Source: Streptomyces rimosus subsp. rimosus (lineage in GTDB: Bacteria > Actinomycetota > Actinomycetes > Streptomycetales > Streptomycetaceae). From it: DNA of 64,000 nucleotides. Numbering within the stretch: the first letter of the stretch is position 1; each line of letters begins with the position of its first letter. Both the position numbers and the translations under genes were made by a program. Shown here piece by piece: positions 20,701-56,634 of this stretch. The notes beneath the pieces are model-generated. The model was given only the letters and a program-made list of their open reading frames with translations. It made no database searches and was not told the origin of the DNA. The stretch spans positions 62,001 to 126,000 of the forward strand of contig NZ_JOCQ01000010.1 in assembly GCF_000720725.1 (NCBI RefSeq), given 5' to 3'.

Positions 20701-23700
20701 CGGTCTTCGCGACCCGGGCCCGCAGCACCGACGCTCCCCCGGCGTGCAGGGAGACGCCCCGCCAGGCGAACGGCAGGGCGTCCTCGTGCTCGCTGCCGAC
20801 TCCGGCCATCCGGTGGGACTGGAGCACCGCGTCCAGCAGCGCGGGGTGGAGCCCGAAGGATCCGGCGTCCTCGGCCACCTGGGCCGGGAGCGCCACCTCC
20901 ACGTAGGCCCCGTCCTCGTACTGCCACACCGAGCGCAGGCCCTGGAAGGCCGGGCCGTAGCCGGTCCCGTCGTAGAAGCCCTCCAGGTCGGCGGCCACCG
21001 CGTCCCGCGGGGGCCAGGTCCGGTCGCCGAAGTCCGCGATGCGCTCCCCGCTGGTCAGGGTGCCCTCGGCGTGCTGCGTCCACGGCTCGTCGGCAGCACC
21101 GTCGGTACGCGAGTGCACCGAGACCCTGCGGGCGCCCGTCTCGTCGGGCGCGCCGACCACCACCTGTACTTGTGCGGCGCTCTCGTCCGCGAGCACCAGA
21201 GGAGTCAGCAGCAGGAACTCCTCGACGCGGTCGCAGCCGATCTGGTCACCGGCGCGCATCGCCAGCTCCAGGAAGCCGGTGGCCGGGAAGAGGACGCTGC
21301 CGCCCATCTTGTGGTCGGTCAGCCACGGGTGCGTCTGCAGCGACAGCCGGCCGGTGAAGACGACCTGGCCCGAGTCCGCGACGGTCAGCGTCGCGCCCAG
21401 CAGCGGGTGTCCGGCAGGCTGAAGGCCCGCTCCGGTCACGTCTCCGGAGAGCGCGGCGGGGCGGGGCCAGTACCGCTCGTGCTGGAAGGGGTACGTGGGC
21501 AGCTCGACGCGGCGGGCGCCGGTGCCGTCGAAGATCCCGGACCAGTCGATGCCGACGCCCGTGACGTGCAGCCGCGCCAGCGCGGTGAGCAGGGCGGCCT
21601 CTTCGGGGCGGTCCTTGCGGAGGGCGGGGACGGTCACGGCCGTCTCGTTCAGGGTGTGCTGGGCCATCGCCGTCAGCACACCGTCCGGCCCCAGCTCCAG
21701 GAAGACCGAGGCGCCCTCGGCCGCCAGCGCGCGTACGCCGTCGCCGAAGCGCACCGTCTCCCGTACGTGCCGCACCCAGTACTCGGGCGAGCACACCAGC
21801 TCGTCGTCGGCGACCTCTCCGGTCACGTTCGAGACGATGGGGATCTGCGGAGCCTCGTACGACAGTTCCTCGGCCACCTGCCGGAAGTCCGCCAGCATGG
21901 GGTCCATCAGCGGCGAGTGGAAGGCGTGGCTCACCGGCAGGCGCCGGGTCTTGCGGCCCTCGTCGGCGAACTCCGCCGCGATCCGCAGCACCTGGAATTC
22001 CTCCCCGGCGAGCACCACCGCTCCGGGGCCGTTGACCGCCGCGATCGACACCCCGTCGACCAGCCGCCCGGTCACCTCGTCCTCGGTGGCCTGCACGGCC
22101 ACCATCGCGCCGCCCTCCGGCAGGGCCTGCATCAGCCGTGCCCGCGCCGCCACCAGCACACACGCGTCTTCCAGCGAGAACACCCCGGCCACGTGCGCGG
22201 CGGCGATCTCACCGATCGAGTGCCCGGCCACGAAGTCCGGGCGAACGCCCCAGGACTCCACCAGCCGGAAGAGCGCCACCTCGACGGCGAACAGCGCCGG
22301 CTGCGTGCACCCGGTCTCGTCCAGGCCCTCCGCCTCGCCGAAGATCACGTCCCGCAGTCCGGCGTCGAAGTGCTTCAGTACGGCGTCCAGCGCCTCGGCG
22401 AACACCGGGAACCGGCCGTACAGTTCCCGGCCCATCCCGGCGCGCTGCGCGCCCTGGCCCGAGAACAGCACCGCGAGCGAGCGGCCCGTCTCCGCGCGGC
22501 CCCGGGCCGCCTCGGACAGTTCGCCGTCGGAGCACTGCGCGAGCAGCACCGCGCGGTGCTCGAAGACCGAACGGCCGTTGGCGAGCGAGAACCCCACGTC
22601 GGCCGGGGACGACGCGCCCCGCAGCGCCGAGATCCGTTCGATCTGCGCCGCCAGGGCCTCCTCGGACCTGCCCGACACCAGCCAGGGCACCACGGCCGGT
22701 GCCACCTCGGATTCCGGGGCCGGCTCGTCGGCCGGTGCCGCCTGTTCCACGATCACATGGGCGTTGGTGCCGCTGATGCCGAACGACGACACGCCCGCCC
22801 GCCACGGCCGGTCGGCCGCGGGCCACTCGCGCGGCCCCGTGCCCAGGAGTTCCACCGCGCCGGACGCCCAGTCCACGTGCGACGACGGCGTGTCCACGTG
22901 CAGCGTCTGCGGCAGCACGCCGTGCCGCATCGCCAGGACCATCTTGATGATCCCGGCCACCCCGGCAGCGGCCTGCGTGTGGCCGAGGTTGGACTTCACC
23001 GAGCCGAGCAGCAGCGGCCGCTCGGGGTCGCGGTCCTGGCCGTACGTGGCCAGCAGCGCCTGGGCCTCGATCGGGTCGCCGAGCGGCGTGCCCGTGCCGT
23101 GGGCCTCGACCGCGTCCACGTCCGAGGCGGACAGGCCCGCGCTCGCCAGCGCCTGGCGGATCACCCGCTGCTGGGACGGGCCGCTGGGCGCGGTGAAGCC
23201 GTTGGAGGCGCCGTCCTGGTTGACGGCCGAGCCCCGTACGACGGCGAGCACGGGGTGCCCGTTGCGGCGGGCGTCGGAAAGCCGCTCGACGAGGAGCACG
23301 CCGACGCCTTCCGACCAGCCGGTGCCGTCGGCGGCCTCGGAGAACGCCTTGCACCGGCCGTCCGCCGCGAGGCCGCCCTGCCGGCTGAACTCCATCAGGG
23401 AGCCGGGGGACGACATGACGTTCACGCCGCCGACCAGGGCGAGCGAGCACTCACCGGCACGCAGGGCGTGGGCCGCCGAGTGCAGGGCCACGAGCGAGGA
23501 GGAGCACGCCGTGTCGACCGTCACCGCCGGGCCTTCGAGGCCCAGCGTGTAGGACAGCCGCCCGGAGGTGGCGCTGGCGGCGATCCCGGTGCCGATGTCG
23601 CCGGTGGCGTCGGACAGCGAGCGCACCAGCAGGTAGGCGTAGTCCTGGCCGTTGGTGCCGACGAACACGCCGGTGCGGCTGCCGCGCAGCGACACCGGGT

Positions 23701-24124
23701 CGATGCCGGCCCGCTCGATCGCCTCCCAGGAGGTCTCCAGCAGGAGCCGCTGCTGCGGGTCCATGGTGAGGGATTCGCGGGGCGAGATCCCGAAGAAGTC
23801 CGCGTCGAAGTCGGCCACGCCGTCGAGGAAGCCGCCTTCCTGGCTGACGGCGTTGCCGCGCTGGTCGACCCCGGCGTCCCGCAGGGCGTCGAGGTCCCAG
23901 CCGCGGTCCGTGGGGAACGCGCCGATCGCGTCCTTGCCGGAGGCCAGCAGTTCCCACAGGTCCTCGGGCGAGTTCACGCCGCCGGGGTAGCGGCAGCTCA
24001 TCGCCACGATCGCGAGCGGTTCGGTGGCCGCGGCGACGAGGGTGCGGTTCTGCCGGCGCAGGTGCTCGGCTTCCTTCAGCGAGGCGCGGAGGGCCGCGAC
24101 GATCTGCTCACTGGATGTGGACAT
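17717..24124 (-). CDS. Type I modular PKS, extension module 11: KS-AT(malonyl)-DH-ER-KR-ACP
   Basis: 2,135 residues. ATG at 24122-24124, 10 nt after the stop of the six-module PKS and preceded by AAAGAGGG, so translation is probably coupled. Residues 1-33 are a docking helix (SSEQIVAALRASLKEAEHL type). KS has Cys207. AT has GHSIGEI Ser636 and HAFHS, hence malonyl-CoA. DH (about 21430-20640) has DHKMGGSVLFP and LLDAVLQ. ER (about 19965-19070) has HAGAGGVGMAA. KR (about 19045-18490) has TGGTGGLGG, LDD and the catalytic YAAGN. ACP has Ser2012. A C-terminal docking region of about 90 residues follows. All domains look functional, so the beta-carbon should become CH2 (C7 in the inferred product). 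This is the counterpart of the ER-containing module 15 of nystatin. It is closely similar to module 12, which suggests duplication. Confidence 0.95.
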   Translation of the reverse strand: MSTSSEQIVAALRASLKEAEHLRRQNRTLVAAATEPLAIVAMSCRYPGGVNSPEDLWELLASGKDAIGAFPTDRGWDLDALRDAGVDQRGNAVSQEGGFLDGVADFDADFFGISPRESLTMDPQQRLLLETSWEAIERAGIDPVSLRGSRTGVFVGTNGQDYAYLLVRSLSDATGDIGTGIAASATSGRLSYTLGLEGPAVTVDTACSSSLVALHSAAHALRAGECSLALVGGVNVMSSPGSLMEFSRQGGLAADGRCKAFSEAADGTGWSEGVGVLLVERLSDARRNGHPVLAVVRGSAVNQDGASNGFTAPSGPSQQRVIRQALASAGLSASDVDAVEAHGTGTPLGDPIEAQALLATYGQDRDPERPLLLGSVKSNLGHTQAAAGVAGIIKMVLAMRHGVLPQTLHVDTPSSHVDWASGAVELLGTGPREWPAADRPWRAGVSSFGISGTNAHVIVEQAAPADEPAPESEVAPAVVPWLVSGRSEEALAAQIERISALRGASSPADVGFSLANGRSVFEHRAVLLAQCSDGELSEAARGRAETGRSLAVLFSGQGAQRAGMGRELYGRFPVFAEALDAVLKHFDAGLRDVIFGEAEGLDETGCTQPALFAVEVALFRLVESWGVRPDFVAGHSIGEIAAAHVAGVFSLEDACVLVAARARLMQALPEGGAMVAVQATEDEVTGRLVDGVSIAAVNGPGAVVLAGEEFQVLRIAAEFADEGRKTRRLPVSHAFHSPLMDPMLADFRQVAEELSYEAPQIPIVSNVTGEVADDELVCSPEYWVRHVRETVRFGDGVRALAAEGASVFLELGPDGVLTAMAQHTLNETAVTVPALRKDRPEEAALLTALARLHVTGVGIDWSGIFDGTGARRVELPTYPFQHERYWPRPAALSGDVTGAGLQPAGHPLLGATLTVADSGQVVFTGRLSLQTHPWLTDHKMGGSVLFPATGFLELAMRAGDQIGCDRVEEFLLLTPLVLADESAAQVQVVVGAPDETGARRVSVHSRTDGAADEPWTQHAEGTLTSGERIADFGDRTWPPRDAVAADLEGFYDGTGYGPAFQGLRSVWQYEDGAYVEVALPAQVAEDAGSFGLHPALLDAVLQSHRMAGVGSEHEDALPFAWRGVSLHAGGASVLRARVAKTGEDSVSITAVDVEGAPVLSAEAMVIRAYQNPGAGRPAGQRGTEHGTLLSLDWVAAPEVQPADIRCVSLGDDDLRVGASVASLADLTGDEDLVLVPVSGGTDDDVPAMAHEVTARALGVLQDWLGREESGATRLVFVTRGAVSADEGEPVRDMAAAAVWGLVRSAQTENPGRFVLLDLDDGDDLEDGGLTDVLAELPGLLATDDAQFVVRDGAVRVARLASLSGGAGLLPPADVPWRLDSAAKGSLDNLVLAPCPDILDPLTEGQVRIDVQAAGVNFRDVLNALGMYPGEAGLLGAEAAGVVTGTGPGVHGLRPGDRVMGMVFGGYGPVGVTDQRLLTRIPEGWTPEDAASVPLVFLTALYALKDLAGLQPGQSILVHAGAGGVGMAAIQLARHFGAEVFATASEGKWDTLRELGVADDHIASSRTTDFEERFRAVTGGRGVDVVLNALAGEFVDASLRLTAPGGHFLEMGKTDIRDPESAAPVNYKAFDLADAGPDRVQGMLNELLELFAADTIRPLPVVTWDVRRAPEAFRFMSRAQHVGKIVLTLPRAWDPDGTVLITGGTGGLGGELARHLVAERGVRHLLLASRSGPEAAGAQELRAELAAHGAEVTIVAGDVADREAAAEMVASVPAAHPLTAVVHTAGVLDDGVVASLTPERLSAVLRPKVDAAWHLHEATKDLGLAAFVMYSSVSGILGGAGQGNYAAGNVFLDALARHRTAQGLPAHSLAWGAWAPSGGMTATLSDADVQRIASSGAAPLTVEQGLALFDAATTTDAAHLITVGPLATGARDRGAVPPVLRNLIKGARRTAAGGAGGTEAAATLAQRLREARPEERTRMLTDLVRTEAAAVLGHASAKAVDTRREFNDLGFDSLTSVELRNRLSTATGLRLTATLVFDYPNPLALAGHLVSQLVDESDAGPDLLAELDRLDAALAAGEPDARTRAAVAGRLAQLLDTWRGAPAEEDGEQVAERIEAASTDEIFAFIDNELGRHSAR

Positions 24125-24134
24125 GGTCCCTCTT

Positions 24135-52436
<28,302 letters not shown>

Positions 52437-52608
52437 GTTCGCCACGTTCAACCCAACCCATCTCAAGACCGGCGGACAGCAGAGGATTTCGTTGTGGACA
52501 TCCGGCACTGGGGACGGCTGTTCCACAGCGACTGATGAGTTATCTGCGTGCCCGGCACGAGGCAGCTCGACTTCCCGCACGCCACCTGCCCAGTCTCGAC
52601 AAGGGCGG

Positions 52609-52624
52609 CCATGGAATTCCCTAG
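52609..52624 (-). promoter_or_regulatory. Candidate PimM/RIV-type operator upstream of the six-module PKS gene
   Basis: Minus-strand sequence CTAGGGAATTCCATGG matches 14 of 16 positions of the PimM operator consensus CTVGGGAWWTCCCBAG, including the whole left half and centre. It lies about 173-188 nt upstream of the ATG at 52436. The PimM-type regulator is encoded just upstream. Binding is inferred. Confidence 0.65.
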
Positions 52625-52657
52625 AATCCGCCGGGCCCCGGGAGGGGCCGCACGCGC

Positions 52658-52700
52658 AGGCGCCGGGGTACCGCGGATGCTCCGCGGTACCCCGGCGCCT
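52658..52700 (-). terminator. Strong hairpin between the PAS-LuxR gene and the PKS operon
   Basis: Perfect 19-bp inverted repeat (52659-52677 and 52681-52699) with a 3-nt loop, extended by one A-T pair to 52658-52700. It starts about 107 nt after the PAS-LuxR stop. No T-run follows on the minus strand. The near-perfect symmetry means it could act in both directions. Confidence 0.65.
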
Positions 52701-52806
52701 TGTGTCCCTTCGGCTCGCATTCGGACCGGGGCCGGACACCGGGCGGGGACCGGCCCGCGAGTCCGCGCTCGGCGGGCCCCGGGATTGCGAGTATGTTGCG
52801 TACGCG

Positions 52807-53436
52807 TTACTTGATGAAGCCCTCCACGACACGGGGCGGCCAGGTGCCCACCGTCAGCACCCCCATCGCATACGCGCGGGACACCAGCGCCGCGCGGTTG
52901 GGGACCTTGAGTTTCCGCAGCAGTCCGGTGACGTGATACTCCACTCCCTGCCGGCTGAGATACAGCCGGGAGGCCAGCGGAATCGTGGACAGGCCCGCCG
53001 CTATTCCCTCCAGGATTCTCGCGTCGATCTCACTGAGTAATTTCTTGCGGGGCGCCACCACCGCGTCGCCCTCCGCCTGCTGTCCGGGCCGCATCAGCAC
53101 GAGCACCGCGGCCGGGTCGGGGGCGTAGCCGCTCACCGCGGTGGCCGTGAGGTTGCCGGTGAACGCGTCGCCCTCCGAGCGCAGCGCCACGACGTGCGCG
53201 GAGAACCGGTCGCAGCGGCCGCTGAGCAGCCGTTCGAACTGCCGCATGAGCGGCTGCCGCACGCTGGGGTGCACCAGCTCGCGGAAGTCACGGCCGCAGA
53301 CGTCGGGGGCCGTGGTCGAGGAATCGGAGGGGGCACCGGCGAGCACGTCGGCACCGGTCTCGTCGGGGGTCGCGAAGTTGCGGAAGAAGTCCTGGGTTGC
53401 CTGACGAATCGTCAGCGTCGGGTCCAGTACGGCCAT
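52807..53436 (-). CDS. PAS-LuxR pathway activator (PimM/NysRIV/AmphRIV-type)
   Basis: 209 residues, the length usual for this family. N-terminal half is a PAS-like sensor (MAVLDPTLTIRQATQDFF start, CGRDFRELVHPSV motif around residues 47-59). The C-terminal LuxR-type helix-turn-helix spans about residues 134-200, with SRQGVEYHVTGLLRKLKV as recognition region. Family members bind the promoters of PKS, sugar and accessory genes directly. Start at ATG 53434-53436 is chosen because the family begins here and an AGGG lies 8-11 nt upstream; the open frame extends upstream to 53748 without homology. Leu133 is encoded by TTA (53038-53040), so translation probably depends on the bldA tRNA. The gene is separated from the upstream LAL regulator by 435 nt, so it likely has its own promoter. 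Confidence 0.92.
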   Translation of the reverse strand: MAVLDPTLTIRQATQDFFRNFATPDETGADVLAGAPSDSSTTAPDVCGRDFRELVHPSVRQPLMRQFERLLSGRCDRFSAHVVALRSEGDAFTGNLTATAVSGYAPDPAAVLVLMRPGQQAEGDAVVAPRKKLLSEIDARILEGIAAGLSTIPLASRLYLSRQGVEYHVTGLLRKLKVPNRAALVSRAYAMGVLTVGTWPPRVVEGFIK

Positions 53437-53871
53437 GCACACGCCCTGCCGGTCGGACGGCGGGCGCATGTCCCGCCGTACCGGAGCGGCGGCCGTCGCG
53501 ACCGCGCCGGCCGCACTCCGGCCTGTCGAAATCTGCGGGGAGTCCACCAGAGCAGAAAACTTCAAGGGACCGACATCCTTTCCAACCCCCGTCTGTAACC
53601 AGAAGTGCACGAGCAATCGAGCGAGGTGGAGAAATCCGGAGAATGAAACACCCCGGACCGCGGAAGGTCCGGTAGCTGCGGGAGAGAATTCCGACCTCCC
53701 CGACACATTCGACACTAGGGAGAGGTCCAGACAAGCGTCAACGTCCACCCGGCCCGGTACGGCTAAACCTGTGGTCGCCCTCCGGAGGGGTACGGTCCCG
53801 CACCGCTCTTTCGGTCCCCCCGAACACCCCGTACCGTTTACCGCCGGTAAGCCGTACGCGCCACGGCGGAC
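53437..53871 (-). promoter_or_regulatory. Intergenic region between the third LAL regulator and the PAS-LuxR gene
   Basis: 435 nt without a supportable gene. It holds a perfect 7-bp inverted repeat at 53653-53672 (6-nt loop), a 12-bp palindrome CCCTCCGGAGGG at 53778-53789, a small hairpin near 53838-53850, and a degenerate match (12 of 16) to the PimM operator at 53715-53730 on the plus strand. The small hairpin could end the LAL transcript and the rest could control the PAS-LuxR gene. The G+C content drops around 53570-53650, as expected of a Streptomyces promoter region. Confidence 0.5.
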
Positions 53872-56634
53872 TCAGCCCGCGGCGAGCATCGCGCCCGCAC
53901 TTCGGGCCACCGGCAACTCGCGCCGGCCCGCCACGCCCAACTTCCGGTAACACGAGGTCAGGTGCTTCTCCACCGCCCGGGTACTCACTCCGAGTTCATC
54001 GGCGATTTCCTGATTGGTCAGTCCCTTGCCCACCAGGGACACCACCTTGCGTTCGCTGTGGGTGAGCGACGCGTCCACGCTCGGCGCGGTGGTTCCCAGG
54101 GCCGCGTAGGCGCGTTCGGCCACCCAGGGGGCGCCGCAGGCGGTGGCGAGGTCCGCGGCCTCGCGCAGTACGGCCTTGGACTCCTTGCCGCTCTCCAGCG
54201 CCCGGCCCAACTGGAGCAGCGTACGCGCCCGTTCGAGGGTGTTGGCGGACTCGCGCAGGACATCGGCGGACTCGCGCAGGGCGGAGACGCCCCCTCCCCC
54301 GGGCAACAGGGCTCTCAGCCTCAGGGCCCGGCCCAGCGAGGCGGGGGCCGCCCACTGCCGTGCCCAGGCCAGCTCCTCCTCCGCCAGGGCCAGGGCCGCG
54401 CGGGGCTCGCCCAGGCGGTGGTGGAGGGCGATGGCGCGGGGGCGCCAGGGGTAGAGGGCGGAGTTGCGCCAGCCGGCCGCTTCCAGCTGACGCCCACAGC
54501 CCAGCAGGGATTCCAGCGCGTGGACGCCACGGCCGCGACGCGCGTCGAGCGAGGCCTTGAGGAGTTGCAGCATGGCCGTCAGCGCGAGGCCGCCCGACCA
54601 GCGCTGCCCGGCGTCCCGGAGGAGGTGTTCGATCAGCTGGACGTCGCCGGTCTCCATGGCCACCGCGGCCCGGACGGCGGTGGTGGATTCCCGCCAGTCC
54701 GCGTCCGCCAGTTCGGCGGCCAGGTCGGCTTGTTCGCGGGCCTGGGTCAGGCGGCCGCAGGCGAGCTGGACCAGGGCGTTCTCGGCGTGCACGACCGCGT
54801 CCGGGCGGCCGGCGTGCTGCTCGCCTGACAGGCGGGTGTTCAGGCCCTCCACGGTGTCGGCGGCGTACAGGGCCACCGCGACCAGCGGGAGCGCTATGCA
54901 GGCGCGCGCGGCGGTCACCGGCTCGCGTTCCAGGATCTTTCCGGCCAGGGCGGCGACGTCCGGTGCGGGCAGGGCGCTGGAGAGGGTCGCCGCGTTGGTC
55001 AGCACGGCCGCCAGTTCGCGGTCGCCGCCGGTGTCCAAGGGGGGCGGGGTGCCCAGTGCGCGCAGGCGTTCCACCGCTCCGGTCAGTTCCGTCGGGTTCT
55101 CGTGCCCGGCGTGCCAGAGCCGCGCTTCCAGGCGCAGGGCGATCTCGCGGGCGGTGCCCCGGTGCGCGGCCGTGGGGTCGAGGTCCTCGGACGCGCGGCG
55201 CAGCAGGTCCACCGCCGACGCGGGTGCCTCGCCCAGGAAGGTGGGCGGGATGAGCAGGGTGGCAGCGGCCCGGTCGATAGCCGACGGCAGGAGGCGTACG
55301 GCCTGGCCGATGTGGCGTTCGCAGGCGGCGGGGTCGGTGCCGCGTTCGGCGCCGGCCAGCTCGATCAGCAGGCGCGCGCGCTCGAAGGAGCCCGTACTGC
55401 CCAGCAGAGCACGCTGGAGATAACGGGCGGCGGTGTCCGGTGCGCCGCGGCGCAGCGCGGCCTGCGCGGCGGTCCGAAGCACCGCCACGGCCCACGGGTG
55501 GTGGCTGGCGGTGACGGTCATCAGCAGGTCCGCGACGTGTTCGGCGGGCCGGCCCGCCTGGTGCAGGAGTTCGGCCGCGGCCTCCCGGGAGCGCTCGCGT
55601 TCGGCGACGGTGAGGGCGGAGTCGACGGCGTCGCGGACCACGGGGTGGATGAAGTGCGGGGTGTCGCGCGGGGCGAGCAGCCCGAGGTGGTGCAGGGTGC
55701 GCAGGGCCTGCTGGTAGCCGACGGTGTCCAGGCGCGCGTGGCGCCGGAAGAGGTCGGCGTCGCCGTGGTCGCCGAAGGCGGCGATGGCCGCGGCCAGGTC
55801 GCGTACGGGGCCGGGCTGGGTGGACAGGCAGCCCGCCAGCCGGTCGCGGAACTGGGCAGGGCCCTGCGCACGGACCTCGTCGGCGTGTTCGGCGGTGGGG
55901 CGGTGGCCGGCCAGGGCCAGATCGCGCAGCACGGCTTCGAGGAAGAGGGGGTTGCCCTCGCAGGTCTCCTGGCAGGCGCGGGCGTAGGCATCGTCGGCGG
56001 GTTCGCCCAGGTGGTGCTGGATCATGGCCCGGGTGCCGTCGGGCGAGAGCGGGGCGGGGCACAGGATCTCGGCGGCGTCCGCGAGGTCGCGGATGAGCGG
56101 GTGCTGGGCGCGGGGGTCGCCGTCGCGCAGGGTGCACACGAGGGCGACGCGCAGCCCGTACGGGCGCCGGACCAGGTAGGCGAGCCAGCGCAGCGAGGGC
56201 ACGTCGGCCCACTGCAGGTCGTCGACGAGGAGGAGTACGGGTGCGGAGGCGCCGGTTTCGGCCAGGACGGAGCGCAGGTCGTGCAGCACGGCCTCGGAGG
56301 CGGGGGTGTCCTCGCCGGGGGCCGGGAGGCAGCTGGTGGGGCACGGCCGGGCGGCGCCGTCCGCGCCCGCCCCACCGGGGCCGGTGGAGTCGGCGCACAG
56401 GGCGGGCCCCAGGAGCTGGTGGACGATGCCGTAGGCGAAGTCCTGTTCCATGGGTGCGGCGTTGGCCCGCAGCACCCGTACGGTGTCGGGGGCCTGGGCG
56501 CCGGCCTCCTGGAGGAGCGTGGACCGGCCGATGCCCACGGGGCCGGTGAGCACCAAGGCACCTGGACGGCCCGCCTCCGCCCGGCGTACTGCGGTATTGA
56601 TGCGGGCGAGTTCGGACTCCCGCTCATACAGCAT
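53872..56634 (-). CDS. LAL-family LuxR regulator (RIII-type)
   Basis: 920 residues, close to NysRIII-class proteins. An N-terminal ATPase-like domain begins at residue 1, a long helical TPR-like middle follows, and a LuxR helix-turn-helix lies at the C-terminus (LTHSERKVVSLVGKG, GVSTRAVEKHLTSCYRKLG). The P-loop reads GPVGIGRST (residues 31-39), with Arg in place of the essential Lys, so ATP use is doubtful. ATG at 56632-56634 overlaps the end of the preceding regulator gene by 11 nt and has AGGGA 8 nt upstream, pointing to translational coupling. Stop TGA at 53872-53874. Expected to activate polyene genes together with the other two LAL proteins. Confidence 0.93.
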   Translation of the reverse strand: MLYERESELARINTAVRRAEAGRPGALVLTGPVGIGRSTLLQEAGAQAPDTVRVLRANAAPMEQDFAYGIVHQLLGPALCADSTGPGGAGADGAARPCPTSCLPAPGEDTPASEAVLHDLRSVLAETGASAPVLLLVDDLQWADVPSLRWLAYLVRRPYGLRVALVCTLRDGDPRAQHPLIRDLADAAEILCPAPLSPDGTRAMIQHHLGEPADDAYARACQETCEGNPLFLEAVLRDLALAGHRPTAEHADEVRAQGPAQFRDRLAGCLSTQPGPVRDLAAAIAAFGDHGDADLFRRHARLDTVGYQQALRTLHHLGLLAPRDTPHFIHPVVRDAVDSALTVAERERSREAAAELLHQAGRPAEHVADLLMTVTASHHPWAVAVLRTAAQAALRRGAPDTAARYLQRALLGSTGSFERARLLIELAGAERGTDPAACERHIGQAVRLLPSAIDRAAATLLIPPTFLGEAPASAVDLLRRASEDLDPTAAHRGTAREIALRLEARLWHAGHENPTELTGAVERLRALGTPPPLDTGGDRELAAVLTNAATLSSALPAPDVAALAGKILEREPVTAARACIALPLVAVALYAADTVEGLNTRLSGEQHAGRPDAVVHAENALVQLACGRLTQAREQADLAAELADADWRESTTAVRAAVAMETGDVQLIEHLLRDAGQRWSGGLALTAMLQLLKASLDARRGRGVHALESLLGCGRQLEAAGWRNSALYPWRPRAIALHHRLGEPRAALALAEEELAWARQWAAPASLGRALRLRALLPGGGGVSALRESADVLRESANTLERARTLLQLGRALESGKESKAVLREAADLATACGAPWVAERAYAALGTTAPSVDASLTHSERKVVSLVGKGLTNQEIADELGVSTRAVEKHLTSCYRKLGVAGRRELPVARSAGAMLAAG

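Larger units (their letters stand above)
52437..52806 (-). promoter_or_regulatory. Intergenic region: terminator of the PAS-LuxR gene and promoter region of the six-module PKS
   Basis: 370 nt with no convincing gene. It holds a 19-bp perfect hairpin at 52659-52699, a PimM-like box at 52609-52624, and about 170 nt of leader before the PKS start. The order (terminator, then operator) fits a PKS operon transcribed separately from the regulators. No clear -10/-35 pair could be assigned. Confidence 0.7.

Noticed and set aside
52437..52832. 132-codon upstream extension of the six-module PKS frame
   Set aside because: It would run through the operator and hairpin and overlap the end of the PAS-LuxR gene. 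The docking helix at 52436 is the family start.
53437..53748. Upstream extension of the PAS-LuxR gene to 313 residues
   Set aside because: Family proteins are about 200-210 residues and start at the MAVLDPTL region. The extension has no similarity that I recognise and covers the promoter region.
53778..53789. Palindrome CCCTCCGGAGGG as a defined operator
   Set aside because: It lies near the end of the LAL gene, far from the next start, and short GC palindromes are frequent at this base composition; reported only within the intergenic entry.
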